This document shows positions 1 to 8,243 of a DNA stretch of 16,205 bases, one piece after another. This stretch comes from Porphyromonadaceae bacterium UBA7572 (GTDB taxonomy: Bacteria > Bacteroidota > Bacteroidia > Bacteroidales > Muribaculaceae), in assembly GCA_002476625.1 (NCBI GenBank), contig DLLC01000025.1, positions 1-16,205 of the forward strand, given 5' to 3'. Below the pieces are notes generated by a model. That model saw only the letters and a list, made by a program, of their open reading frames with translations, was not told where the DNA came from and did no database searches. The translations under genes and the position numbers were made by a program. Position 1 is the stretch's first letter, and every line of letters starts with the position of its first letter.

Positions 1-819
1 CTGAGGGGGACGGGGGGAGTCTGTATGGAGGGGGAGTCCCTAACTCTACGTACCGTTTACGACTACGCAACCACAACAGACTTGGACTCCGTCCAATTCT
101 TGTTGGACGGCGCGAAGATGAATGTCCGTGCGGCAGAAACATCCTTCATGGGTTCTTACGGTCACGGTCTCGGACGTCTGCTGCACATTACACCCGACAC
201 GCCCAATGCCGCTATTGAGGCTTTGTTTGGCAATACGCTGTTCACCAAAATCATCAGTTACACCTGTGGCGCATGCGACGCACGTATGTCGGGAGCCATG
301 GTGCCGGTGATGAGCAACTCCGGCTCGGGCAATCAGGGTATCTCATGCTCCGTACCCGTCTATCTCTACGCACAGGAGAACCACTGCACGGAAGAGCAGA
401 CGCTCCGCGCACTCACCCTCAGCAATCTCACAGTCATCTACATCAAGCAGTCGCTCGGTCGTCTCTCCGCACTCTGCGGCTGCGTGGTAGCAGCCACAGG
501 CTCGGCAGTAGGCATCACCTACCTCATGGGTGGCAACTACACAGAGATAACGTATGCCATCAAGAATATGATTGCCAACATCTCCGGCATGATTTGTGAC
601 GGAGCCAAACCGGGCTGTGCCCTCAAGGTTACCAGTGGTATCTCCACCGCTATCATGAGTGCCTTCCTGGCGATGCAGCACTCGTGTGCCGACAGCACCG
701 AAGGCATTGTCGAGGAGGACATCGACCGCACCATACACAACCTCACCCGCATCGGGCACGATGGTATGACGCAGACCGACGACCTCATTCTCGACATCAT
801 GACCCACAAGCAACAATAA
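1..819 (+). CDS. L-cysteine desulfidase / UPF0597 (CyuA, YhaM-like) family protein, 5'-truncated
   Basis: The frame is open from base 1, so the gene begins upstream and the ATG at 25 is internal. About 272 residues remain of a family usually around 400-440 long. Family hallmarks visible are a glycine-rich SNSGSGNQGI stretch, a YIKQSLGRLSALCGC segment and a CDGAKPGC segment. Cysteines encoded at 475, 595 and 616 are spaced 40 and 7 residues apart. That matches the iron-sulfur ligands I recall for the archaeal L-cysteine desulfidase (Cys282, 322 and 329 in MJ1025). The family breaks L-cysteine down to pyruvate, ammonia and sulfide in the cytoplasm; E. coli CyuA (YhaM) is a relative. Substrate here is inferred from family only, and a serine dehydratase-like role is possible. 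The stop lies 11 bp before prfB, so the two may be cotranscribed. Family assignment is confident, substrate moderate. Confidence 0.85.
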   Translation: MRGTGGVCMEGESLTLRTVYDYATTTDLDSVQFLLDGAKMNVRAAETSFMGSYGHGLGRLLHITPDTPNAAIEALFGNTLFTKIISYTCGACDARMSGAMVPVMSNSGSGNQGISCSVPVYLYAQENHCTEEQTLRALTLSNLTVIYIKQSLGRLSALCGCVVAATGSAVGITYLMGGNYTEITYAIKNMIANISGMICDGAKPGCALKVTSGISTAIMSAFLAMQHSCADSTEGIVEEDIDRTIHNLTRIGHDGMTQTDDLILDIMTHKQQ

Positions 820-830
820 ACCAACCATAT

Positions 831-1937
831 ATGATTACAATAGAGCAACTAAAAGACATTCAACAGCGCGCCGACAAACTCAAGCAATACCTGTCCATCG
901 ACGAGAAGCGCGTCCAACTCGAAGAAGAAGAACTGCATACCCAAGCCCCCGGCTTCTGGGATGATGCCAAAGCCGCAGAAGCGCAGATGCGCAAGGTCAA
1001 GGGTATCAAACGCTGGATAGACGGCTACGAAGGCGTACGCTCGTCCGTAGAGGAACTGCAACTTGCCTTTGATTATTACCGCGAGGAACTGGTAACAGAG
1101 GAAGAGGTGGATGCCGCTTATGCCCGCGCACAGCGTGAGGTGGAAGACCTTGAGATGAAGAATATGCTTTCGCACGAGGAGGACCAGATGCCTGCGGTGC
1201 TCAAGATTGTAGCGGGCGCAGGTGGCACCGAGGCGCAGGACTGGGCGGAGATGCTCATGCGTATGTACCAGCGTTATTGCGAGAAGCACGACTACAAGGT
1301 CACCATTGCCAACCTGCAGGAGGGCGACGAGGCGGGTATCAAGACCGTTACCTTCAATATCGAGGGTGATATGGCGTACGGCTACCTCAAGAGCGAGAAT
1401 GGCGTACACCGCTTGGTACGTGTCAGTCCCTATAATGCACAGGGTAAGCGAATGACGTCGTTTGCGTCCGTATTCGTTGTGCCCCTCATTGATGACTCTA
1501 TCGAGATAGATATCAATCCCGCAGGCATCAGTTGGGATACTTTCCGTTCATCGGGCGCAGGCGGACAGAACGTCAATAAGGTCGAGTCGGGCGTACGGTT
1601 GCATTACAAGTTCGTCAACCCGCTTACCAATCAGCCTGACGAAATAGTAATCGAGAACACGGAAACGCGCGACCAGCCGAAGAACCGCGAGAACGCTCTC
1701 CGTCACCTCCGCAGTCAGTTGTACGAGTTGGAGTTGGAGAAGCGGCGGCAGGCAGCGGCGAAGGTGGAAGCAGGTAAGAAGAAGATTGAATGGGGTTCCC
1801 AAATCCGCTCCTATGTCTTCGACGACCGTCGTGTCAAGGACCACCGTACCAACTACCAGACTTCCAATGTCAATGCCGTCATGGACGGCGACCTCGACGC
1901 CTTCATCAAAGCCTACTTGATGGAGTTCCCTGATTGA
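831..1937 (+). CDS. prfB: Peptide chain release factor 2 (RF2)
   Basis: The product is 368 residues and recognises UAA and UGA stop codons to release the finished peptide from the ribosome. The catalytic GGQ motif is at residues 244-246, inside the usual SGAGGQNVNKVESGVR context. The codon-recognition tripeptide at 199-201 reads SPY rather than the E. coli SPF; the flanking VHRLVR and GKRMTSF segments confirm the alignment. The N-terminal helical region (1-100) is rich in Glu and Lys, as usual. I chose the ATG at 831 because residues MITIEQLKDIQQR match the family start; the frame stays open further upstream, but only as a shadow of the preceding gene. The sequence is continuous: there is no in-frame UGA near codon 26 and no CUUUGA slip site, so the autoregulatory +1 frameshift of many bacterial prfB genes is absent. 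A strong terminator follows. Confidence 0.97.
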   Translation: MITIEQLKDIQQRADKLKQYLSIDEKRVQLEEEELHTQAPGFWDDAKAAEAQMRKVKGIKRWIDGYEGVRSSVEELQLAFDYYREELVTEEEVDAAYARAQREVEDLEMKNMLSHEEDQMPAVLKIVAGAGGTEAQDWAEMLMRMYQRYCEKHDYKVTIANLQEGDEAGIKTVTFNIEGDMAYGYLKSENGVHRLVRVSPYNAQGKRMTSFASVFVVPLIDDSIEIDINPAGISWDTFRSSGAGGQNVNKVESGVRLHYKFVNPLTNQPDEIVIENTETRDQPKNRENALRHLRSQLYELELEKRRQAAAKVEAGKKKIEWGSQIRSYVFDDRRVKDHRTNYQTSNVNAVMDGDLDAFIKAYLMEFPD

Positions 1938-1950
1938 GACTACGTATAAT

Positions 1951-1991
1951 CACAAAGAGGTTGCCCATGCAAAAAGGGACAACCTCTTTTT
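1951..1991 (+). terminator. Intrinsic terminator after prfB
   Basis: The stem arm AAAGAGGTTG (1954-1963) pairs with CAACCTCTTT (1980-1989). It extends inward as CCC/GGG (1964-1966 with 1976-1978) across a one-base bulge, and the loop is A-rich. A run of five T (1987-1991) overlaps the 3' arm. It sits 14 bp after the prfB stop and separates prfB from the mfd promoter. Confidence 0.85.
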
Positions 1992-2010
1992 GTGCAATTA
2001 TATGTTTTAT

Positions 2011-2042
2011 TTTTGAATTATGCCCCAAAAGCAGTAACTTTG
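2011..2042 (+). promoter_or_regulatory. Bacteroidota-type promoter for mfd
   Basis: A TTTTG element at 2011-2015 is followed after 19 bp by TAACTTTG (2035-2042). This matches the Bacteroidota primary sigma consensus TTTG-N19-TAnnTTTG. Transcription would start near 2049, giving a leader of about 40 nt before the mfd ATG at 2089. A GAAGAAG stretch upstream of the ATG could act as a weak ribosome-binding site. Confidence 0.8.
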
Positions 2043-2088
2043 CAAGTTGTATATTTTTCGCGAGATTGTACTTTGAAGAAGTGAACGT

Positions 2089-5000
2089 ATGCAGATAGCA
2101 GAATTAGAACAACTGATGGCTATGCACCCCGAAGTGGATGTGCTATGCCGCGAGATACACAAAGAGACCGGCAGGAATGGCGGTAAGCACTTTCTGCTCA
2201 GTGGCTTACATGCCTCAGCGAGAGCAATGATACTCTCTGCCATACAGGCAAAAATGGCACAAGAAGGGCGGACAATGGTGGTCGTTTTGGACAATGCCGA
2301 CGATGCACAATACATCTACAACGACCTGCAAGTGGTGAGCAACGGCATCCCCGTCTTCTATTTTCCCACCGCGCACCGCAGGCGGCAAGGTGCTGTAGAT
2401 GAAGCACTTGCCATACAACGCACAGAGGTACTGGCAGCCTTGGCACAAGGGACAACACCCAACAGACAGAACGCCCCCATCATCGTCACCTACCCCGAGG
2501 CGTTGGCGGAGAGCGTGCCGCAAAAGACCTCACTGCAACAGCAGACTATCAGCCTGACCACAGGGCAGGAACTGCCCATCACACAACTGACCCAACAGTT
2601 GGTTGCTCTGGGTTTCCAGCGGGTGGATTTCGTGTACGAACCCGGGCAATACGCTGTGCGCGGCGGAATCGTGGATGTGTATAGTTATTCACACGACAAC
2701 CCATACCGAATAGACTACTTTGGTGACGAGTTGGATACCATTCGCGAGTTCGACATCGAAACACAACTATCCAAAGACAAGGTACAAACCATTGATATAG
2801 TGGCAAGTGCGGCGCAAGATGAGCAGCAGGGGCTGCTCACCGACTATCTGGACGCCCAAACCCTGTGGGTGAGCAACGACTGGTCGGTAGCAGCCTACAA
2901 ATGGCAGTCCGTTATCCCCGCCGAAGGGCAGGAACGCCCACTTCCTTTGAAGGAGATGCTGACCTCAAAGACCACTATCGAGTTGGCACAAAAGAGCACC
3001 TTCACGACCCGCGATACACTCGCGTTCGACACCCTACCCCAGCCCGCCTTCAACAAGAACTTCGACCTCCTCATCGACGACCTGCGCACGCGCATGGGCG
3101 AGGGATACACCTTATATATATGTGCCGACCAAGTCAAGCAGACCGACCGCCTGCAAGCCATCTTCGACGACAAGGAATCGGGTATCCGCTTCGTGCCGAT
3201 TGACCACACGTTGCATGAAGGATTTGTGGATAAGGCTGCGAAGATATGTTGCTACACCGACCATCAGATATTCGAGCGTTATCATCGCGTCACATTGCGT
3301 TCAGAGAACGCCCGTCGGGGCAAGGCTATCCTGACGTTGAAAGAGATTAACCAACTGCAAGTGGGTGATTATGTGGTGCATGTGGACCACGGTATCGGGC
3401 AGTTCGCCGGGCTTGTTACAACCAATTTCAACGGTCGCCCGCAGGAGACCATCAAGTTGGTGTACCGTGGCGGCGACACGCTTTTTGTCAGCATTCACAA
3501 CCTGCACCGCATTGCCAAGTACAAGGGGCGCGAAGGTACCGAGCCCACCATATCGCGGTTGGGCTCCGGCGCATGGGAGCGCATGAAGGAGCGCACCAAG
3601 GACAAAGTCAAGGACATCGCCCGCGACCTCATCAAACTATACGCCACCCGCAAGCAGCAACAGGGCTTCGCCTACTCGCCCGACGGCTACATGCAGCACG
3701 AGTTGGAGGCTTCGTTCCTCTACGAGGACACGCCCGATCAGGCAAAGGCGACCCTCGACATCAAGCACGACATGGAGAGCCCGATGCCCATGGACAGGCT
3801 CGTCTGCGGCGACGTGGGCTTCGGCAAGACGGAAGTGGCTATCAGGGCAGCGTTCAAGGCCGCCACCGACGGCAAGCAAGTAGCAGTGCTGGTGCCCACC
3901 ACGGTGCTGGCGTTTCAGCATTTCAACACCTTCACCGAGCGACTGAAGGACTTTCCCGTGAGAGTGGACTACCTGACCCGCGCCCGAAAGCCAAAAGAGG
4001 TGAAGCAACTGCTCGCCGACTTGGCCGACGGAAAAATCGACATTCTTATCGGCACGCATAAATTAATCGGCAAAACCGTCAAATTTCACGACCTCGGCCT
4101 GCTCATCGTGGACGAGGAGCAGAAATTCGGCGTGAGCGTGAAAGAGAAGCTGAAACAACTGAAAACCAACGTGGACACGCTCACAATGAGCGCCACGCCT
4201 ATTCCCCGCACGCTACAGTTCTCGCTGATGGGCGCGAGAGACTTGAGCGCCATCACCACCCCGCCAGCCAACCGCTACCCCATCCTCACCTCGGTGAAGC
4301 CTCTCGACGACGACATCGTGAAAGAGGCCATAAGCTTCGAGCTATCGCGCAATGGCCAGGTGTTTTTCGTGAACAACCGCATCGACCAGCTTCCCACGCT
4401 TGAGAATATGATTCACCGCCTCGTGCCTGACGCACGCGTGGTGGTGGGCCACGGGCAAATGAGCCCGGAGGAGCTGGAGAAGCGCATCATCGACTTCACC
4501 AACCATGACTACGATGTGCTGCTGGCCACCACCATCATAGAAAGCGGTATCGATATGCCTAACGTGAACACCATCATCATCAACAACGCGCAGAACTACG
4601 GCCTTAGCGACCTGCACCAGCTCCGTGGACGTGTGGGACGCAGCAACCGCAAGGCGTTCTGCTACCTCACCATTCCGCCCGAGCGGCCGCTCACCCCAGT
4701 GGCCATGCGCAGGCTCAACGCCATAGAGAGTTTTAGCGACTTGGGGTCGGGCATACAGATCGCTATGCAGGATCTCGACATTCGCGGCGCGGGCAACCTG
4801 CTCGGCGCAGAGCAAAGCGGCTTCATCGCCGACCTTGGTTACGAAACCTACCAGAAGATTTTGAAGGAAGCTGTGCTTGAGCTCAAAACGCAGGAATTTG
4901 CCGATACTTTCGAGCAGCAAGAGTCGGAAGAATCGAAGATTTCTGGCAGCGAGGTGGAGTATGTGAACGACTGCACCATCGACACCGACCTTGAGCTGTT

Positions 5001-5427
5001 CTTCCCTTCCACCTATGTGCCACAGGAGAGCGAGCGCATATCGCTTTACCGCGAGCTCGACAACATGGAGTCCGACAAGGAGGTGAGCGAATTTGAAGAT
5101 AGAATGCGCGACCGATTCGGCCCCATACCAAAGATTGCGGCAGAACTTATCCGCATCGTGCCTATGCGCCGCATAGCACGCACACTGGGTGTGGAGAAGG
5201 TGGCGCTGAAGCAGGGCAACCTATACCTCTACTTCGTGGGCAAGGAAAACGCCGCCTACTACAATTCCAACGCTTTCGGACGCTGCCTCGCCTACTTGCA
5301 GAGCGAACCACGGCGGTGCAAACTGCGCGATGTGAACGACCGTTGCAGCTTCCTCATCACTGGCGTGAAATCGGTGAGCGAGGCACTCGCCCTGCTCCAG
5401 CACATCGCCGCCATGCCCCCCGCCTAA
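2089..5427 (+). CDS. mfd: Transcription-repair coupling factor Mfd
   Basis: This 1112-residue cytoplasmic ATPase removes RNA polymerase stalled at DNA damage and recruits the UvrA/UvrB excision machinery. Visible domains in order: an N-terminal UvrB-homology region containing PGQYAVRGGIVDVYS (from residue 185); an RNA-polymerase-interacting domain with VGDYVVHVDHGIGQFAGL (about 424-442); and a superfamily 2 translocase core. The core has Walker A GDVGFGKT (574-581), DEEQ (675-678), SATPIPRTL (701-709) and QLRGRVGR (844-851). A C-terminal TRCF domain (about 960-1080) follows. Length is close to E. coli Mfd (1148), and no frameshift or missing motif was seen. The ATG at 2089 fits the family start and its promoter. 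Oddity: by hand count, 20 of 35 valines before position 3780 are GTG, 8 of 11 between 3781 and 4080, and 28 of 28 after 4081. Leucine TTG also becomes rarer. This suggests a recombinant gene or an assembly chimera. Confidence 0.97.
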   Translation: MQIAELEQLMAMHPEVDVLCREIHKETGRNGGKHFLLSGLHASARAMILSAIQAKMAQEGRTMVVVLDNADDAQYIYNDLQVVSNGIPVFYFPTAHRRRQGAVDEALAIQRTEVLAALAQGTTPNRQNAPIIVTYPEALAESVPQKTSLQQQTISLTTGQELPITQLTQQLVALGFQRVDFVYEPGQYAVRGGIVDVYSYSHDNPYRIDYFGDELDTIREFDIETQLSKDKVQTIDIVASAAQDEQQGLLTDYLDAQTLWVSNDWSVAAYKWQSVIPAEGQERPLPLKEMLTSKTTIELAQKSTFTTRDTLAFDTLPQPAFNKNFDLLIDDLRTRMGEGYTLYICADQVKQTDRLQAIFDDKESGIRFVPIDHTLHEGFVDKAAKICCYTDHQIFERYHRVTLRSENARRGKAILTLKEINQLQVGDYVVHVDHGIGQFAGLVTTNFNGRPQETIKLVYRGGDTLFVSIHNLHRIAKYKGREGTEPTISRLGSGAWERMKERTKDKVKDIARDLIKLYATRKQQQGFAYSPDGYMQHELEASFLYEDTPDQAKATLDIKHDMESPMPMDRLVCGDVGFGKTEVAIRAAFKAATDGKQVAVLVPTTVLAFQHFNTFTERLKDFPVRVDYLTRARKPKEVKQLLADLADGKIDILIGTHKLIGKTVKFHDLGLLIVDEEQKFGVSVKEKLKQLKTNVDTLTMSATPIPRTLQFSLMGARDLSAITTPPANRYPILTSVKPLDDDIVKEAISFELSRNGQVFFVNNRIDQLPTLENMIHRLVPDARVVVGHGQMSPEELEKRIIDFTNHDYDVLLATTIIESGIDMPNVNTIIINNAQNYGLSDLHQLRGRVGRSNRKAFCYLTIPPERPLTPVAMRRLNAIESFSDLGSGIQIAMQDLDIRGAGNLLGAEQSGFIADLGYETYQKILKEAVLELKTQEFADTFEQQESEESKISGSEVEYVNDCTIDTDLELFFPSTYVPQESERISLYRELDNMESDKEVSEFEDRMRDRFGPIPKIAAELIRIVPMRRIARTLGVEKVALKQGNLYLYFVGKENAAYYNSNAFGRCLAYLQSEPRRCKLRDVNDRCSFLITGVKSVSEALALLQHIAAMPPA

Positions 5428-5467
5428 AGAAACGAAAAGCGAAACAAACGTCTCTAAAAAGCCATAT

Positions 5468-6550
5468 TCATTTCTTAAACCTGATCTGTAAATTAAGTTT
5501 TATATAAGCGCACCCGTCGCCCTTTCTATATACCTTTCCAAAATCATAGCGGCTTCGGCTCGCCCTTTCAAACCGTGTGTTATTATACAGATAGTCTTCC
5601 ACATCATTACGATTATAGAAATGATAGCAAACAATCTCACCGTCCTTGCGCACGACAAGATAGCCTCCATTGGCGTCATACCTACCTGTCCATTCCTTGG
5701 CAGGTGTCATGCCGAGCGCAGCATCAAGGAGAAGGACTTTCATCTTGTGGGCATAAAACGCCTCTACATTCGTGCCATTAAATTTAAATGGATTGTGCTT
5801 GGCTACTTCTGCTACACATTCATTGATGGAAGACTTGGAATTTGGTAAACTATCTATCAATAAACAATCAGCTATAAATAGAGGCATACAACTATCTAAA
5901 AACAGTAGATTATTTTTGAAGATTGGATGTTCAATGTCATTATACTCCAAGTTGCAACCTTTATTTAAAATAGCTTCCATTCTTGGAAGATGCCCTTCAA
6001 TGGCATTGATTTCCTCAATATCAACATCATTAAGTGTTGTTCCGACAATTTTATATGTGATATTGGTTGTTGTTCCTGCATTCAAAAGTGTAGAGGCACT
6101 ACCCAATTGAGATTTGATGCTAAATCCCAAGAGTGGAGTCATATTTGTACGCAAATCGTGGATGATAATATGAATGTCCGCTTTGTCTTTTGAAGGTGCT
6201 TTTAGCTTTGAACAACCTATCTCTGTCATAAAAGATTCTGTCGCAGGGAGCGTGAAAGCACGGTCATTTGCCTTTTTTATCTCTTCAAGTAATTTAGAAG
6301 ACTCTTCTACAAATTTGTTCATGGATATTCGCGCGAATTCACAACCATCCTCATCAATAACCACTATATGTCGGTCAGTGTCGGGCTTGTATTCATATTT
6401 CTTGCTTTCTTCACGGATAATGCTGAGAATAGGATAGTACAAATCCAACTTGTTCATATCAGCATCGCCAGCATGAACCTTTCCCTCTCCTAACAACTTG
6501 AACAAAGTGTATATTTCACTCCACTCACCTTTATTTCCCGATATAGCCAT
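5468..6550 (-). CDS. HpaII-family type II restriction endonuclease
   Basis: The product is 360 residues. The N-terminal GNKGEWSEIYTLFKLLGEGK (5-24), the central GFSIKSQLGSASTLLNAGTT (142-161) and the C-terminal end KLNLQIRF are the segments I recognise from HpaII-type enzymes, which cut CCGG. Asp125 followed by the SIKS segment (Lys146) could be part of a PD-(D/E)XK-like nuclease core, but that is inference. It is the second gene of a minus-strand pair. Its ATG (6548-6550) lies inside the end of the methyltransferase gene, overlapping by 20 bp in another reading frame, so its translation is probably coupled. It is convergent with mfd, with only 40 bp between the stops and no hairpin that I can see there. 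Local GC is much lower than in the flanks (about 27-47% in the 60-base lines I counted, against 58% in one downstream operon line), fitting horizontal transfer. CCGG specificity is predicted, not shown. Confidence 0.82.
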   Translation of the reverse strand: MAISGNKGEWSEIYTLFKLLGEGKVHAGDADMNKLDLYYPILSIIREESKKYEYKPDTDRHIVVIDEDGCEFARISMNKFVEESSKLLEEIKKANDRAFTLPATESFMTEIGCSKLKAPSKDKADIHIIIHDLRTNMTPLLGFSIKSQLGSASTLLNAGTTTNITYKIVGTTLNDVDIEEINAIEGHLPRMEAILNKGCNLEYNDIEHPIFKNNLLFLDSCMPLFIADCLLIDSLPNSKSSINECVAEVAKHNPFKFNGTNVEAFYAHKMKVLLLDAALGMTPAKEWTGRYDANGGYLVVRKDGEIVCYHFYNRNDVEDYLYNNTRFERASRSRYDFGKVYRKGDGCAYIKLNLQIRFKK

Positions 6551-7880
6551 ATTCTTTCAATGTTTTAAGTAATTTACTTGCTGTAGCCTGAATAGCGGGT
6601 ACAGCAACGCTATTACCAAACTGCTTGTATGCCGAAGCATCAGCAACCACTATTCTAAAATTATCAGGATAGCCTTGCAAGCGAGCCCATTCTCTCGGGG
6701 TCATCTTGCGCCATCCTTGCTTATTTACTTCTCCTTTGATTCTTGTTGTAGGTGTTAAATCTTTTTGTCGGAAGTCAATAACAAGGTTGCTTTCTCTCCC
6801 CATTCCTCCTACGACAATTGCATGTGCGACGCCATCATCAGGAATTATATCATAACCGAAGCCGTGTCCTTTAGCTTCGTGGCGAGCTTTATGCCGTATC
6901 AGAGTGTCAATGTATGTTGTGGAAAGATAGTACTTGGCAGGAACAGGATTTTCTTCTCTAACATCGAGCCATTTTTTCGTGACCTCCTTCTGTACTGGGT
7001 AAGAAAAATCTTCTTTCTTTATGCCGAGGTCTTTTCTGAAACCTACAATATAAATTCTTTCACGATGTTGTGGAACTCCAAAGTACATAGCGTTTACTAT
7101 CTCTGGATCTGGCACAACATAGCCAACTTCATCTAAAGTATTTAATATTGTTTTAAACGTTTTGCCTTTATCATGAATGACAAGCCCTTTTACATTTTCA
7201 AGGAAGAAAGCTTTAGGCTGATACCTACGAAGTATTTCTGCAACATCAAAAAATAACGTTCCTCTGGTTTCTTCAAAGCCTAAACGTTTCCCTGCAAGAG
7301 AGAAAGCTTGGCATGGAAAGCCTGCACAAAGAATATCAAAACCTTTAGGGATTTTATTCTTTGTGCTTTCTTTCGTTATGTCGCCAAAAGGCACTTCTCC
7401 ATAGTTTGCATAATAGGTCTTTTTTGCTTGTTCATCCCACTCTGATGAAAACACACATTCTCCCCCTAAATTCTGAAGTGCCATTCTAAAGCCGCCAATA
7501 CCCGCAAAGAGATCTATAAATGTGAATTTCGGGCTAATGGGCGCACGGAATGGAACTTGAAGAAGCTCTGGAAATAAAGTTTTTTGATATGGCTCTATTG
7601 GTTCCGAAACGAATTGCTCATATCCACCATCTTCAACAGACACTTTTACACGGCGCTTCCATTTCACGAACACCTGTTTAGCCAATTGAGAATACGGCAA
7701 CTCAACATGAGAATCTCTCAGTTGCAGGAAGTGAGTAACCATTGCTACCTGTTCAAGTATAGGTATCGGCGTTCCGTTTTCGTCCAAAATTTCATTGTCA
7801 AACTGATGCTGTTTCTTGCTTCGTTTAAAGAAATCTAATACGGATAAGGGCATATTTCTATTCAAGTCGTTATCTTTCAT
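6531..7880 (-). CDS. C5-cytosine DNA methyltransferase of a type II R-M system
   Basis: The product is 449 residues from the ATG at 7880. It transfers a methyl group from S-adenosylmethionine to cytosine C5, protecting the host from the adjacent nuclease. Motifs in order: motif I FIDLFAGIGGF (121-131), motif IV GFPCQAFS with catalytic Cys190, motif VI ENV (228-230), motif VIII QHRER (271-275), then a target-recognition region (about 285-400), motif IX RKMTPREWARLQGYPDNF and motif X FGNSVAVPAI near the end. About 115 residues precede motif I, including a basic KWKRRVKVSV segment. This N-terminal extension has no role I recognise; DNA binding or autoregulation is possible. An in-frame TTG at 7904 would add eight residues, but ATG is preferred. 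With the HpaII-like partner, the predicted target is CCGG. A good promoter lies directly upstream. Confidence 0.93.
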   Translation of the reverse strand: MKDNDLNRNMPLSVLDFFKRSKKQHQFDNEILDENGTPIPILEQVAMVTHFLQLRDSHVELPYSQLAKQVFVKWKRRVKVSVEDGGYEQFVSEPIEPYQKTLFPELLQVPFRAPISPKFTFIDLFAGIGGFRMALQNLGGECVFSSEWDEQAKKTYYANYGEVPFGDITKESTKNKIPKGFDILCAGFPCQAFSLAGKRLGFEETRGTLFFDVAEILRRYQPKAFFLENVKGLVIHDKGKTFKTILNTLDEVGYVVPDPEIVNAMYFGVPQHRERIYIVGFRKDLGIKKEDFSYPVQKEVTKKWLDVREENPVPAKYYLSTTYIDTLIRHKARHEAKGHGFGYDIIPDDGVAHAIVVGGMGRESNLVIDFRQKDLTPTTRIKGEVNKQGWRKMTPREWARLQGYPDNFRIVVADASAYKQFGNSVAVPAIQATASKLLKTLKEYGYIGK

Positions 7881-7933
7881 ATGTAGCCTGCATGCTATTG
7901 TCAATATAGCAATAGTATTTATTTTCGTTTTTG

Positions 7934-7964
7934 CAAATATACGAATTTCTAATAGCTCTGCAAA
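7934..7964 (-). promoter_or_regulatory. Bacteroidota-type promoter for the R-M genes
   Basis: Read on the minus strand, TTTG (7964-7961) is followed after 19 bp by TATATTTG (7941-7934), an exact TTTG-N19-TAnnTTTG match. Transcription would start near 7927, about 46 nt before the methyltransferase ATG at 7880. The methyltransferase is therefore made first, followed by the overlapping nuclease gene. No separate controller-protein gene is visible. Confidence 0.8.
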
Positions 7965-8200
7965 GTTTCACCTTGTTTGGGCAAAAAGATGGCACATTAT
8001 TCCTAAATTTTAGCATTTTTTCTTCCGCTTGCAACTAAATCCGCCACAATACTCGTCAAAATAACCAAACAAAGTCGTCACATAGAGGAATGCATAACAA
8101 GGTTCGCCTCATTGTGCGAATTGCCTTTGTTTCTTGTTTCCAAATCGTAGACTTTAAAGTTTTTTAACCGCTCTTGACATAGGATTTGATACATTGTGAT
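7965..8200. other. AT-rich intergenic region between divergent transcription units
   Basis: This stretch is the middle of a gene-free region of 363 bp (7881-8243) between the minus-strand methyltransferase and the plus-strand operon. I see no RNA gene, long repeat or convincing coding sequence. The only structure is a weak imperfect hairpin near 8099-8127 (TTCGC/GCGAA core). It probably holds upstream regulatory DNA for the operon and the edge of the R-M insertion. No direct repeat or integrase site was recognised. Confidence 0.5.
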
Positions 8201-8208
8201 TAACTTTG
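8201..8208 (+). promoter_or_regulatory. Putative -7 element of the operon promoter
   Basis: TAACTTTG matches the Bacteroidota -7 consensus TAnnTTTG and is identical to the mfd -7 box. It lies 35 bp before the lipoprotein ATG at 8244, giving a predicted leader of roughly 28 nt. The upstream TTTG element is poorly placed: the nearest copies are TTTG at 8185-8188 (12 bp spacing) and TTG at 8174-8176 (24 bp). The promoter may therefore be weak or activator-dependent. Confidence 0.45.
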
Positions 8209-8243
8209 TTGGTTAATTGTGTAAACATTGCAAAAAAATAGAC

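Noticed and set aside
684..830. Upstream extension of the prfB reading frame
   Set aside because: The extension is His/Arg-rich shadow sequence overlapping the desulfidase gene. The RF2 family start fits the ATG at 831.
5428..5467. Search for a terminator between the convergent mfd and nuclease genes
   Set aside because: The 40-bp gap shows no convincing inverted repeat, so no terminator is called.
7881..7904. TTG start eight codons upstream of the methyltransferase ATG
   Set aside because: It would leave only about 22 nt of leader and adds no family-like sequence. The ATG at 7880 is more likely, though the TTG cannot be excluded.
8099..8127. Imperfect hairpin (AAGG-TTCGC / GCGAA-TTG-CCTT)
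   Set aside because: The stem is short and bulged, with no T run directly after it, so it supports neither a terminator nor a named RNA element.
8090..8167. Possible 25-residue open frame in the region before the operon
   Set aside because: It has no ribosome-binding site, promoter placement or recognisable sequence; frames this short are expected by chance.
8217..8243. TTG start nine codons upstream of the lipoprotein ATG, encoding CKHCKK
   Set aside because: It would fall almost at the predicted transcription start and put extra charged residues and two Cys before a normal lipoprotein signal peptide.
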